Below, in pieces: positions 1-5,357 of a DNA stretch of 5,651 nt; positions within the stretch are counted from its first letter, which is position 1; each line of letters begins with the position of its first letter. The notes beneath the pieces are model-generated. The model was not told the DNA's origin. It ran no database searches and saw only the letters and a list, made by a program, of their open reading frames with translations. Both the position numbers and the translations under genes were made by a program. This stretch comes from Bacillota bacterium (GTDB lineage Bacteria > Bacillota > Clostridia > Oscillospirales > Acutalibacteraceae). The stretch is from contig JAEXDU010000194.1 in the NCBI GenBank assembly GCA_023401495.1, forward strand, positions 1 through 5,651, in the 5' to 3' direction.

Positions 1-97
1 GTTCCCCTGCGTACGGGTAATAATCAAAAATAAAGCAATGGGTTTCCGTCTTTAAGACGAACGCGCTGTTATACAAATACCATCCTTGCAGCTTCAT
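1..97 (-). CDS. Partial CDS (N-terminus only): probable metallo-beta-lactamase-fold metal-dependent hydrolase
   Basis: Reading the minus strand, an ATG at 97 opens a frame that runs out of the window at base 1 without a stop, giving 32 residues beginning MKLQGWYLYNSAFVLKTE and ending near CFIFDYYPYAGE. The start is well supported by an AGGAGG six bases upstream. The pattern of a short beta strand, then (H/N)S(G/A)F, an acidic/aliphatic strand and a final IFDYY resembles the N-terminal beta hairpin of small MBL-fold hydrolases common in Clostridia, whose start usually reads like YHSGF...LLFDYY. Here the usual His of HSGF is Asn. The metal-binding HxHxDH motif would lie beyond the window edge, so the family call is recognition by similarity of a short segment and not by active-site residues. 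It is divergent from the transporter operon and shares its control region. It could instead be another alpha/beta enzyme. Confidence 0.6.
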   Translation of the reverse strand, partial: MKLQGWYLYNSAFVLKTETHCFIFDYYPYAGE

Positions 98-103
98 GGG
101 GTT

Positions 104-109
104 CCTCCT
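104..109 (-). promoter_or_regulatory. Ribosome binding site of the leftward gene
   Basis: CCTCCT on the + strand is AGGAGG on the minus strand, six bases before the ATG at 97. It is a full match to the anti-Shine-Dalgarno core and decides that the short open frame at the window edge is a real gene start. Confidence 0.8.
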
Positions 110-217
110 TTGTATCCTGGGGCGCAAGTGCCATCCTGTGTTTTTGTATTTTCTTTCACCTGCACCGCGATGTGTTAGCGGCCTCAAACCCGCCGGGGTT
201 TCATCTGCTTTGCAGCT

Positions 218-226
218 ATTTTACCA
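218..226 (-). promoter_or_regulatory. Candidate extended -10 promoter for the leftward gene
   Basis: On the minus strand the sequence reads TGGTAAAAT, an extended -10 (TG, one base, then TAAAAT with 5/6 matches to TATAAT). The hexamer 17 bases upstream is TTTTAT, a poor -35. A start near 211 would give a leader of about 115 bases containing a small hairpin AAACCC/GGGTTT (186-191 with 196-201). Plausible but unproven. Confidence 0.4.
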
Positions 227-265
227 CAAAAACACTGCGGATAAAACTACCGTTTTCCCCATATG

Positions 266-282
266 GTATTTCTTTCAAATAC
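266..282. promoter_or_regulatory. Inverted repeat GTATTT-N5-AAATAC upstream of P1
   Basis: Perfect 6-bp arms (266-271 and 277-282) around CTTTC, ending 7 bases before the P1 -35 hexamer. The position suits a regulator site between the divergent promoters, but AT-rich dyads of this size can arise by chance. Confidence 0.35.
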
Positions 283-289
283 TTTTGCC

Positions 290-318
290 TTGACATTCAA
301 AATAAATACTCTTATTAT
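290..318 (+). promoter_or_regulatory. Promoter P1 of the transporter operon
   Basis: TTGACA (290-295), a 17-base AT-rich spacer, and TATTAT (313-318) give a perfect -35 and a 5/6 -10 for the housekeeping sigma factor. Transcription is expected near 325, leaving a leader of about 190 bases before the adaptor start. It is intrinsically strong, so it is probably held down by the palindrome that overlaps its start. Confidence 0.75.
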
Positions 319-321
319 ATA

Positions 322-336
322 GTTAATGTCATTAAC
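322..336. promoter_or_regulatory. Probable repressor operator over the P1 start site
   Basis: GTTAATG-T-CATTAAC is a perfect 15-bp palindrome (7-bp arms, one central base) starting three bases after the P1 -10, exactly where RNA polymerase begins. The inner AATGTCA is also the reverse complement of TGACATT at the -35 (291-297), so a second half-site may lie on the -35. Geometry and length fit TetR- or MarR-family operators. The regulator is not in the window. Confidence 0.6.
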
Positions 337-368
337 AATTTTTGCAGGGCGCAGGGCGCCTGTTGCGA

Positions 369-415
369 AATTATGACTATTCTGTAAAATTATGATGAGC
401 CGGGCTCCCATAATT
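369..415. promoter_or_regulatory. Three AATTATG elements and a GC dyad upstream of P2
   Basis: AATTATG occurs at 369-375 and 388-394 as a direct repeat (the longer AAATTATGA is shared, period 19 bp) and in inverse as CATAATT at 409-415. Between the last two lies GAGCC-G-GGCTC (397-407), so 388-415 forms an imperfect long dyad with 7+5 paired bases per arm. The block ends 8 bp before the P2 -35, the usual place for an activator. Because P1 transcripts run through it, it could also act as a leader hairpin. Confidence 0.45.
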
Positions 416-423
416 GAAATCGA

Positions 424-452
424 TTGATTTTATTGAAAAAATAGTGTATTAT
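424..452 (+). promoter_or_regulatory. Promoter P2 of the transporter operon
   Basis: TTGATT (424-429), a 17-base spacer and TATTAT (447-452) make a second sigma-A-like promoter with a start expected near 459 and a leader of about 55 bases. A split inverted repeat GTATTA (446-451) / TAATAC (466-471) spans its -10 and start site. The -35 is weaker than that of P1, consistent with activation from the AATTATG block. Confidence 0.5.
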
Positions 453-500
453 TGTACTAATCGAGTAATACAAATAAGTGTGAGATTCGCATTTTCCATT

Positions 501-505
501 GGAGG
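501..505 (+). promoter_or_regulatory. Ribosome binding site fixing the GTG start of the adaptor gene
   Basis: GGAGG lies 8 bases before GTG at 514. An in-frame TTG at 499 overlaps this site and has no ribosome binding site of its own, so translation should start at 514, making the protein five residues shorter than the longest open frame. Confidence 0.85.
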
Positions 506-513
506 ATAACGCT

Positions 514-2250
514 GTGAAAAAAAAGAAAGTAATCATTATTGCCGGTGTTGTGGTGATCGGAATCGCAGCAGCGTTTGCGGTTTTTTCCCAGAAGGGACCG
601 ACGCCTACACCGGTTCAGACTGAGACGCTGGCCCAGCAGACGCTGCGCGGTACCGTGGAAGCCAGCGGCAATGTGGAAAGCACCGATACGGTTTATGTGT
701 ATGCCGAGGTGTCTGCGCCGATTGAGAGTGTGCCGGTGAAGGTGGGCGACAAAGTCGCCGCCGGGCAGCTGCTGGCGAAGCTGGACGATACCGACATACA
801 TAATACCCTGCAGCAAAAGCAGATTGCCCTGCGTACCGGTTCGGAAAGCTCACAGCAGCGGATTCAGTCCGCGGAGAAGAGCTATCAGGACGCCAAGAAC
901 AATCTGGATCAGGGACTCAACACCCAGATCAACACTGCGCAGGATCAGGTGACCAATACCCAGCGCACGCTCGCCAAGGCGATTGACGACCGCGACGTCA
1001 ACCAGGCCCGGGTGGATCAGGAAATGAAAAACCAGCTGGTGTCGGCAAATTCTAAAGTAAGCTCCGCTAAGACTACGTTTGATCGGGCAGAAAAAGAATA
1101 TAACGAGGCAAAAAAAGAGTTCAAAGATGAGCTGAACGACTTGAAGGATGAGCTCAAAGATTTGAAACAGAGTGGAGCCAGTCAGGACGAGATTGATAAG
1201 AAACAAAAGGAAATTGACGATTTTGAAGAAAACAATGGATTTACTGATGAGAACACAAACCAGTTTGTCTCTATAAAGGCACTACGGCAGGCTTACGAAG
1301 ATGCGGAGTTTGCTTACAAGAGCGCGCAAAAAGAGCTCAATGCCGCTACTATCGACGCGCAGAACGCCTCCACAGACAAAATGAAGAACTATGTGAAGGC
1401 GGTTGAGGATGCCCAGCTTGCCTACGACAGTGCCGTGCAGTCGCTGAAAGCGGCGCAGACCGCGGCCAGCCAGTCGCTGGACAGCGCCAAGGATGCCGTT
1501 ACCTCGGAAAAAATAGCGGCGAACACGGAATCTTTGCAGGCAGAGATTCAAACCCTCAACGACAACCTGAAAAAATGCACCGTCACCGCACCCGCCGCCG
1601 GAACGGTTACCGCTGTGTATGCGGAGGAAAACGCGACCGCGACAGGCCTGATGTTCACGATCGAGAACACAGAGGGGCTGCAGGTAAAGGTGAAGGTGAA
1701 GGAATACGATCTGCCTTCCATTAAAGAGGGAATGAAGGCTGTCATTACGGCGGACGCCACCGGCGATGTGGAGTATGAGGGCATCGTGCAGAAGATCGCC
1801 CCGGCCGCTGTCGGTTCGGGCAGTACCGCGACAGGCACAGCCGCCGCTGCGACCGGCAGCAATGTGGAGTTTGAAGCCGATGTTTTGATCCAGACGCCGG
1901 ATACGCCCCTGCGCATCGGCATGAGCGCCAAGGCGAAAATCATCACACAGGAAAAGGCCGACGTTCTGGCGGTGCCCTATGATGCGCTGACCACGAACGA
2001 AAAGGGCGAAACCGTTGTTTATACCCCGAAAAAACAGTCCGATGACACGTATCAGGCGGTGGCGATCCCGGTCAAGACCGGGCTTGAGACCGACTTGTCC
2101 ATAGAGGTTTCCGGTGAGGGCCTCACGGCGGGAACGCCGGTGATCACCGATGCAAAATCCATGTCGCCCGGGCTGCTCATTACGGTGACAAACGGCGCGT
2201 CGGCTTTGGCGGACGCGGTGAGCGGCGCTTCCGGGGAGGCTTCGTCATGA
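514..2250 (+). CDS. HlyD/MacA-family membrane-fusion (adaptor) protein of an ABC exporter, YknX-like
   Basis: This 578-residue protein is the adaptor of a tripartite-like exporter, anchored in the membrane and working outside it. Residues 2-5 are KKKK, followed by one hydrophobic helix (about 6-24) without a lipobox, so an uncleaved anchor is likely. The first lipoyl-like half lies at about 60-92 (APIESVPVKVGDKVAAGQLL), then a very long charged coiled-coil hairpin (about 95-348), the second lipoyl half at about 353-376 (TVTAPAAGTVTAVY), a beta-barrel (about 385-480) interrupted by a Gly/Ser/Thr/Ala-rich stretch (434-450), and a membrane-proximal domain from VLAVPYDAL (484-492) to the end. MacA is nearer 370 residues; most of the excess is coiled coil. 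The gene is GTG-started and overlaps the ATPase gene by 4 bp (ATGA). Codons for the coil tip (1081-1260) are far more AT-rich than those around them. Family assignment is firm; substrate is unknown. Confidence 0.93.
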   Translation: MKKKKVIIIAGVVVIGIAAAFAVFSQKGPTPTPVQTETLAQQTLRGTVEASGNVESTDTVYVYAEVSAPIESVPVKVGDKVAAGQLLAKLDDTDIHNTLQQKQIALRTGSESSQQRIQSAEKSYQDAKNNLDQGLNTQINTAQDQVTNTQRTLAKAIDDRDVNQARVDQEMKNQLVSANSKVSSAKTTFDRAEKEYNEAKKEFKDELNDLKDELKDLKQSGASQDEIDKKQKEIDDFEENNGFTDENTNQFVSIKALRQAYEDAEFAYKSAQKELNAATIDAQNASTDKMKNYVKAVEDAQLAYDSAVQSLKAAQTAASQSLDSAKDAVTSEKIAANTESLQAEIQTLNDNLKKCTVTAPAAGTVTAVYAEENATATGLMFTIENTEGLQVKVKVKEYDLPSIKEGMKAVITADATGDVEYEGIVQKIAPAAVGSGSTATGTAAAATGSNVEFEADVLIQTPDTPLRIGMSAKAKIITQEKADVLAVPYDALTTNEKGETVVYTPKKQSDDTYQAVAIPVKTGLETDLSIEVSGEGLTAGTPVITDAKSMSPGLLITVTNGASALADAVSGASGEASS

Positions 2251-2981
2251 GCGGGAAAACCATCATCGAAATGCACGACATTATCAAAACGTATTATCTC
2301 GGCACGCCCAATGAGCTTGAGATTCTGCACGGCATCAACCTGAATGTGTACGACGGCGAATTTGTTTCCATCGTGGGCGCGTCCGGTTCGGGTAAATCGA
2401 CCCTGATGAACCTGATCGGCGCGTTGGACCGCCCGACCTCCGGCGAATATCTGCTGGACGGCGTTTCTACCGGCGACATGCCGAGCAATCAGCTTTCCGA
2501 AATCCGCAACCGCAAGATCGGTTTTGTGTTCCAGACCTTTAACCTGATCCCGCGTTCCACCTCGCTGGGCAACGTGGAGCTGCCGATGCTGTATGCCGGC
2601 GTTCCCCACGCAAAGCGGGTGGAGCGGTCGAAAAGGCTGCTGGAGCTGGTGGAGATGTCGGAACGGGCCCGCCACATGCCGAATGAGCTTTCGGGCGGCC
2701 AGAAGCAGCGTGTGGCGATTGCCCGCGCCATGGCGAACGATCCTTCCATTATCCTGGCCGACGAACCCACCGGTGCGCTTGACAGCTCCACCGGCCGCCT
2801 GGTAATGGATTTATTCCACACGCTTCACGAGAAAGAAAAGAAAACGATCGTGCTGATTACCCATAACCAGGAGCTGGCCGAGGAAACCGACCGCATCATC
2901 ACCATCCGCGACGGCTACATTGTCAGCGACGTGGATAATCGCGGAAACGTACACCGCCCGGAACAGGAGGCGGCCGTATGA
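2247..2981 (+). CDS. ABC exporter ATP-binding protein, MacB-N/LolD/YknY type
   Basis: A 244-residue cytoplasmic nucleotide-binding subunit that powers the permease encoded next. All motifs are intact: Walker A GASGSGKST (44-52), Q-loop Gln96 in FVFQTFNLIP, signature LSGGQ (148-152), Walker B IILADEPT (168-175) with catalytic Glu173, D-loop GALD (176-179) and H-loop His206 in LITHN. The family-typical FQTFNLIP and ADEPTGALD wording places it in the MacB/LolD/FtsE/YknY group, which drives mechanotransmission-type permeases with no transmembrane tunnel. Length matches a stand-alone ATPase, unlike Gram-negative MacB where ATPase and permease are fused. GGGGAGG (2233-2239) lies 7 bases before the ATG, which overlaps the adaptor stop (ATGA), indicating coupled translation. 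Expected to work as a homodimer. Confidence 0.96.
   Translation: MSGKTIIEMHDIIKTYYLGTPNELEILHGINLNVYDGEFVSIVGASGSGKSTLMNLIGALDRPTSGEYLLDGVSTGDMPSNQLSEIRNRKIGFVFQTFNLIPRSTSLGNVELPMLYAGVPHAKRVERSKRLLELVEMSERARHMPNELSGGQKQRVAIARAMANDPSIILADEPTGALDSSTGRLVMDLFHTLHEKEKKTIVLITHNQELAEETDRIITIRDGYIVSDVDNRGNVHRPEQEAAV
2965..2970 (+). promoter_or_regulatory. Ribosome binding site of the permease gene
   Basis: AGGAGG, inside the end of the ATPase gene and 7 bases before the permease ATG at 2978. It confirms this start over the internal ATG four codons later. Confidence 0.8.
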
Positions 2982-4225
2982 ATCTGATGGAAAACGTCCG
3001 CCTTGCGGTAGCCGGGCTGGTCGCGAACAAAATGCGTGCCCTGCTCACCATGCTGGGCATCATCATCGGCATCGGCTCTGTAATCGCGATCTCGTCCGTG
3101 GGCTCGGCGATGACGAGTTCGGTCAGCAGTGCGCTGGAAACTTTCGGTATTACCAACATCGAGGTGTATGTTTCCCCCCGCGATAACGCAAGGAGCATCT
3201 CGATGGATTCGGACGACCTGATGACCGACGATATGATCGAGAAGTATCAGGAGAGGTTCAAGGACCGGATCAACGGCATCGGCCTTTCGCGCAGCGTTGG
3301 CTCCGGTACGATCAAATTCCGCGGTGAAACCTATAAGGTGAATGTGTCGGGGGTCAACCCGGGCTACGCCGTTACGAGCAACATCAAAATCAAAAGCGGA
3401 CGCTTTCTGACGGATCGCGATGTGCAGCGCGGCAATAATCTTGGCGTGATCTCGGAAAAGCTGGCCGCGATTTTGTTCCCCGGCAACTCCAATCCGCTGG
3501 GTGAGCAGATCAAGGTGAGTCTGGATACAGGCCGTGAGACCGTTACCGTGGTAGGGATTTACGAGGATGTGTCGGTCGGCAACGAGGCCATGCAGGCGAT
3601 GATGGGCGTTACAGATACAACGAATCTATATCTGCCCCTCGGCGCGGCCACGCGGATTCTGAACACCAATGACGGCTATTCCTCTTTTACGGTCAGCGCG
3701 CTGATGGGTTCGGATTACTCCAAAACCAGCCTGGACAGTCAGGAGTTTTTCAACCAGTGGTACTCAAATAACGAGACGGTCATGGTGCGCGCCATGAGCT
3801 ATGATTCTCAGCTGACGGAAATGAACAATATCATGAACACCATGTCGCTGGCAATCGCGGTTATTGCGGGGATTTCGCTTCTGGTAGGCGGCATCGGCGT
3901 TATGAACATTATGCTGGTATCCGTGACAGAGCGTACCCGTGAAATCGGCATCCGCAAGGCGCTGGGCGCGAAAGACAGCGCGATCCGGATTCAGTTCATT
4001 GTGGAATCGATGATCATTTGTGTGATCGGCGGTATTCTGGGAATTGTAACCGGCGGCGCGCTGGGGTACCTGGGAGGAGTGCTGATCGGCCAGCCGGTGG
4101 TGCCGACGATTGCCTCTATTGCGGTGGCGGTCGGCTTCTCTATGGCGATCGGCCTGTTCTTTGGGTATTACCCCGCCAACAAGGCCGCGAAGCTCGACCC
4201 GATCGAGGCGCTGCGCTACGAATAA
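2978..4225 (+). CDS. ABC exporter permease, MacB/FtsX family, YknZ-like
   Basis: A 415-residue membrane subunit of the exporter. Architecture follows the family: a short cytoplasmic N-terminus (ENVRLAVAGLVANKMRALLT), TM1 at about 21-41 (LLTMLGIIIGIGSVIAISSVG), a large extracytoplasmic MacB-type domain (about 45-285), then TM2 (291-314), the conserved cytoplasmic coupling loop TERTREIGIRKALGAK (317-332) that docks on the ATPase, TM3 (about 340-370), TM4 (about 375-397), and the typical C-terminus PANKAAKLDPIEALRYE (399-415). Length is the usual 400 or so, so the gene is complete. It overlaps the ATPase gene by 4 bp and is the last gene before a strong terminator. By family knowledge two copies pair with two ATPases and six adaptors; substrates range from macrolides to peptides and toxins, and none can be inferred here. 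Confidence 0.95.
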   Translation: MNLMENVRLAVAGLVANKMRALLTMLGIIIGIGSVIAISSVGSAMTSSVSSALETFGITNIEVYVSPRDNARSISMDSDDLMTDDMIEKYQERFKDRINGIGLSRSVGSGTIKFRGETYKVNVSGVNPGYAVTSNIKIKSGRFLTDRDVQRGNNLGVISEKLAAILFPGNSNPLGEQIKVSLDTGRETVTVVGIYEDVSVGNEAMQAMMGVTDTTNLYLPLGAATRILNTNDGYSSFTVSALMGSDYSKTSLDSQEFFNQWYSNNETVMVRAMSYDSQLTEMNNIMNTMSLAIAVIAGISLLVGGIGVMNIMLVSVTERTREIGIRKALGAKDSAIRIQFIVESMIICVIGGILGIVTGGALGYLGGVLIGQPVVPTIASIAVAVGFSMAIGLFFGYYPANKAAKLDPIEALRYE

Positions 4226-4260
4226 AAGCAAGATTTGATCAGAAAGCCCTTTGGGGCAGA

Positions 4261-4298
4261 AAAAATCCTCTCCTGTTTTCAGGAGAGGATTTTTGTTG
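4261..4298 (+). terminator. Intrinsic terminator of the transporter operon
   Basis: AAAAATCCTCTCCTG (4261-4275) and its exact complement (4280-4294) form a 15-bp stem with a TTTT loop, 36 bases after the permease stop. The A5/T5 ends let it work in both directions; the T run is followed by GTTG on the + strand. Confidence 0.9.
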
Positions 4299-4582
4299 TG
4301 GGTGAATCCGCACACGGACGGTGTGTGCGGCAATCGTGTTCCTACAGACAGCGGCGCGGCGGAACCGGGACCACATAGCTCTTGGGGAGAGGCCTGCGGT
4401 TTTTAGAGAGGCAGATCAATCATTGGGAATTCGGATTGACATTCCAATTTTCACAGAAACCCGGCCCGCTTTGCCTTGTCTGTAAGGCAACAAAAAAGCA
4501 CTGGTCACGGATCATTCCCCCCGAAAGGGAACTCCCATAACACAGCGCCACTATATAAGTGCAATACACAACCCGGACGGAA
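4296..4582. other. Intergenic stretch without a supported gene; three small hairpins
   Basis: No open frame here has a ribosome binding site or a recognisable product. Inverted repeats present are CCGCACAC/GTGTGCGG (4308-4315 and 4323-4330), TTGCCTT/AAGGCAA (4471-4477 and 4484-4490) and TTCCC/GGGAA (4515-4519 and 4527-4531). None carries a following T run on the + strand. TTGACA at 4436-4441 lacks a partner -10. It may be a decayed gene or untranslated DNA. Confidence 0.6.
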
Positions 4583-4628
4583 AACCCATTTAAAGGCACC
4601 CCCCTGTACAAAAGGGGAAAAATGGGTT
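4583..4628. repeat. Nested inverted repeat around the promoter of the putative RNA gene
   Basis: Outer arms AACCCATTT (4583-4591) and AAATGGGTT (4620-4628) match over 9 bp; inner arms CCCCT (4601-4605) and AGGGG (4613-4617) match over 5 bp. The inner loop holds most of the -35 hexamer and the right outer arm runs into the -10. It could be an operator, a cruciform-prone site, or a hairpin on an upstream transcript. Confidence 0.65.
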
Positions 4629-4633
4629 ATAAT
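4605..4633 (+). promoter_or_regulatory. Promoter of the putative structured RNA
   Basis: TGTACA (4605-4610, 4/6), a 17-base spacer and a perfect TATAAT (4628-4633) predict a start near 4640, exactly where the foldable segment begins. No start codon with a ribosome binding site follows, so the product is more likely an RNA. Confidence 0.6.
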
Positions 4634-4639
4634 TGTGCT

Positions 4640-4854
4640 TGCAAATCGCAGCGAAAGCTGTTGTTATGGAGGGTAGTCTCCGTAGCAGGGAGCGGGGTGG
4701 TGCTAGCACCCCGTTCCCGCTTTGCACTTAATCGTACCTTACAGTTTGAGAATATCATTTTATGGGAAAAATTGCAAGATAAATTATAAGAATGAGAAAA
4801 ATTATCACATCATCAATAAAAGCGCCGGATTTTTTGGAAATCCGGCGCTTTTTT
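4640..4854 (+). ncRNA. Putative structured non-coding RNA (cloverleaf plus tail), class unknown
   Basis: Between a good promoter and a strong terminator lie about 215 bases with no credible ORF. The first 87 can fold as a compact four-way junction. A closing stem pairs TGCAAA (4640-4645) with TTTGCA (4721-4726). Hairpin 1 (4648-4661) has a GAAA tetraloop on GCAGC/GCTGT. Hairpin 2 (4665-4684) pairs TATGGAG with CTCCGTA. Hairpin 3 (4685-4720) is a 12-bp stem, GGGAGCGGGGTG with CACCCCGTTCCC, extended by GC/GC past a bulged A. Hairpins 2, 3 and the closing stem abut with no linker, favouring coaxial stacking. TAGCA (4683-4687) could instead pair with TGCTA (4701-4705), a possible switch. An AT-rich tail (4727-4817) leads to the terminator. 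I see no tRNA T-loop, T-box, 6S, SRP, tmRNA or familiar riboswitch signature. Pairings were found by eye, and no homologues were compared. Confidence 0.5.
4818..4854 (+). terminator. Strong intrinsic terminator of the putative RNA
   Basis: A perfect 15-bp stem, 4818-4832 with 4838-4852, has the GC-rich core GCGCCGGA, a 5-base loop and a T6 run at its end. It is among the strongest terminator signals in the window and may also work on the other strand. A 13-bp palindrome, CAGGCT-G-AGCCTG (4860-4872), follows. Confidence 0.92.
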
Positions 4855-4952
4855 ATTTGCAGGCTGAGCCTGTAAACGCACCGTGGCAGTCTCTTTTCGT
4901 TACGATGAATGGAGTATTGTTTGGGCGTATCGTCAAATGGAAAAGAAAGAAG

Positions 4953-5000
4953 GTTTTCAACAAATTGTTAACTCATAGTTGAAAACTTAATTGATTCAAC
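4953..5000. repeat. Inverted repeat with a competing third arm
   Basis: GTTTTCAAC (4953-4961) is the exact reverse complement of GTTGAAAAC (4978-4986), with a 16-base spacer. The GTTGAA of the second arm can instead pair with TTCAAC (4995-5000), so two folds exclude each other. The left side also holds the 11-bp palindrome AACAA-A-TTGTT (4959-4969). Purpose unknown; the surrounding 4873-5030 has no supported gene. Confidence 0.5.
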
Positions 5001-5032
5001 GATAAGTTGTAAGGCTGTTTTTTCTGGTGGGC

Positions 5033-5356
5033 TTTTTCGCGATGTGCGTACAGACGCTGCCTGTCTGCTGACGCAGGCTTGCCCTTCGTGCCGGGGCGGG
5101 CTTTTTTTCATTTGACAGAAGTATTTTGTTCGCGAGAGAGCGAGATGTTTTTCTCTGCGGTTTTTCGCGATGTGTACAGATGCAGTCTATCTGCCGACGC
5201 AGGCTTGCCCCTTGTGCCGGAGCAGACCTTCGTCTATTTGACAGAGGTTTTTCGTTCGCGAGAGAGCGGGTTGTTTTCTTTGCGGGGTTTCTCGCGATGT
5301 GCGTACAGACGCAGCCTGTCTGCTGGCGCAGGCTTGCCCCTCAGGCCGGGGCAGGC
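5033..5356. repeat. Tandem array of 2.5 units, period 127-128 bp, with conserved hairpins
   Basis: Units begin at 5033, 5161 and 5288 with TTTTTCGCGATG or TTTCTCGCGATG; the third is cut at about 5356. Each has a hairpin CAGAC/GTCTG (unit 1: 5051-5055 with 5063-5067; unit 3: 5306-5310 with 5318-5322). In unit 2 both arms changed together to CAGAT/ATCTG (5177-5181 with 5189-5193). An outer GCGT/ACGC stem is kept by wobble pairs. Shared stretches include GCAGGCTTGCCC and TTTGACAG, and TTCGCGAGAGAGCG occurs in units 1 and 2. The TCGCGAGA of one unit pairs with TCTCGCGA or TTTCGCGA at the start of the next (5256-5263 with 5290-5297; 5130-5137 with 5163-5170). The period is far too long for a CRISPR array. 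Confidence 0.85.
5077..5108 (+). terminator. Terminator-like hairpin at the end of repeat unit 1 core
   Basis: GCTTGCCC (5077-5084) pairs with GGGCGGGC (5094-5101) using two G-U pairs, and a T7 run follows. Unit 3 keeps the stem as GCTTGCCC/GGGCAGGC but has CCTTCC after it, and unit 2 has broken it, so only unit 1 looks like a working terminator. Confidence 0.5.
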
Positions 5357-5357
5357 C

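Noticed and set aside
96..387. Two + strand open frames in the divergent control region
   Set aside because: They overlap the promoters and the start of the minus-strand gene, with no ribosome binding site or plausible product.
499..513. Upstream TTG start adding five residues to the adaptor
   Set aside because: It overlaps the GGAGG that serves GTG at 514 and has no ribosome binding site of its own.
3764..4333. 189-residue minus-strand open frame over the permease
   Set aside because: Antisense shadow of the conserved permease C-terminus, His/Arg/Asn-rich, and it runs through the operon terminator.
4436..4464. Promoter from TTGACA at 4436
   Set aside because: Perfect -35 but no acceptable -10 at 16-18 bases.
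4640..4726. tRNA or T-box leader
   Set aside because: The cloverleaf has no GTTCRA T-loop, 7-base anticodon loop or CCA-like end. The GGGGTGGTGC stretch only superficially resembles a T-box and no synthetase gene follows.
4722..4982. 86-residue + strand open frame through the terminator
   Set aside because: It reads through a perfect terminator hairpin and has no ribosome binding site.
5112..5140. Promoters from the repeated TTTGACAG in the tandem units
   Set aside because: No -10-like hexamer at suitable spacing in either unit.
5033..5356. CRISPR array
   Set aside because: Units are 127-128 bp and similar along most of their length; there is no short-repeat/unique-spacer pattern.
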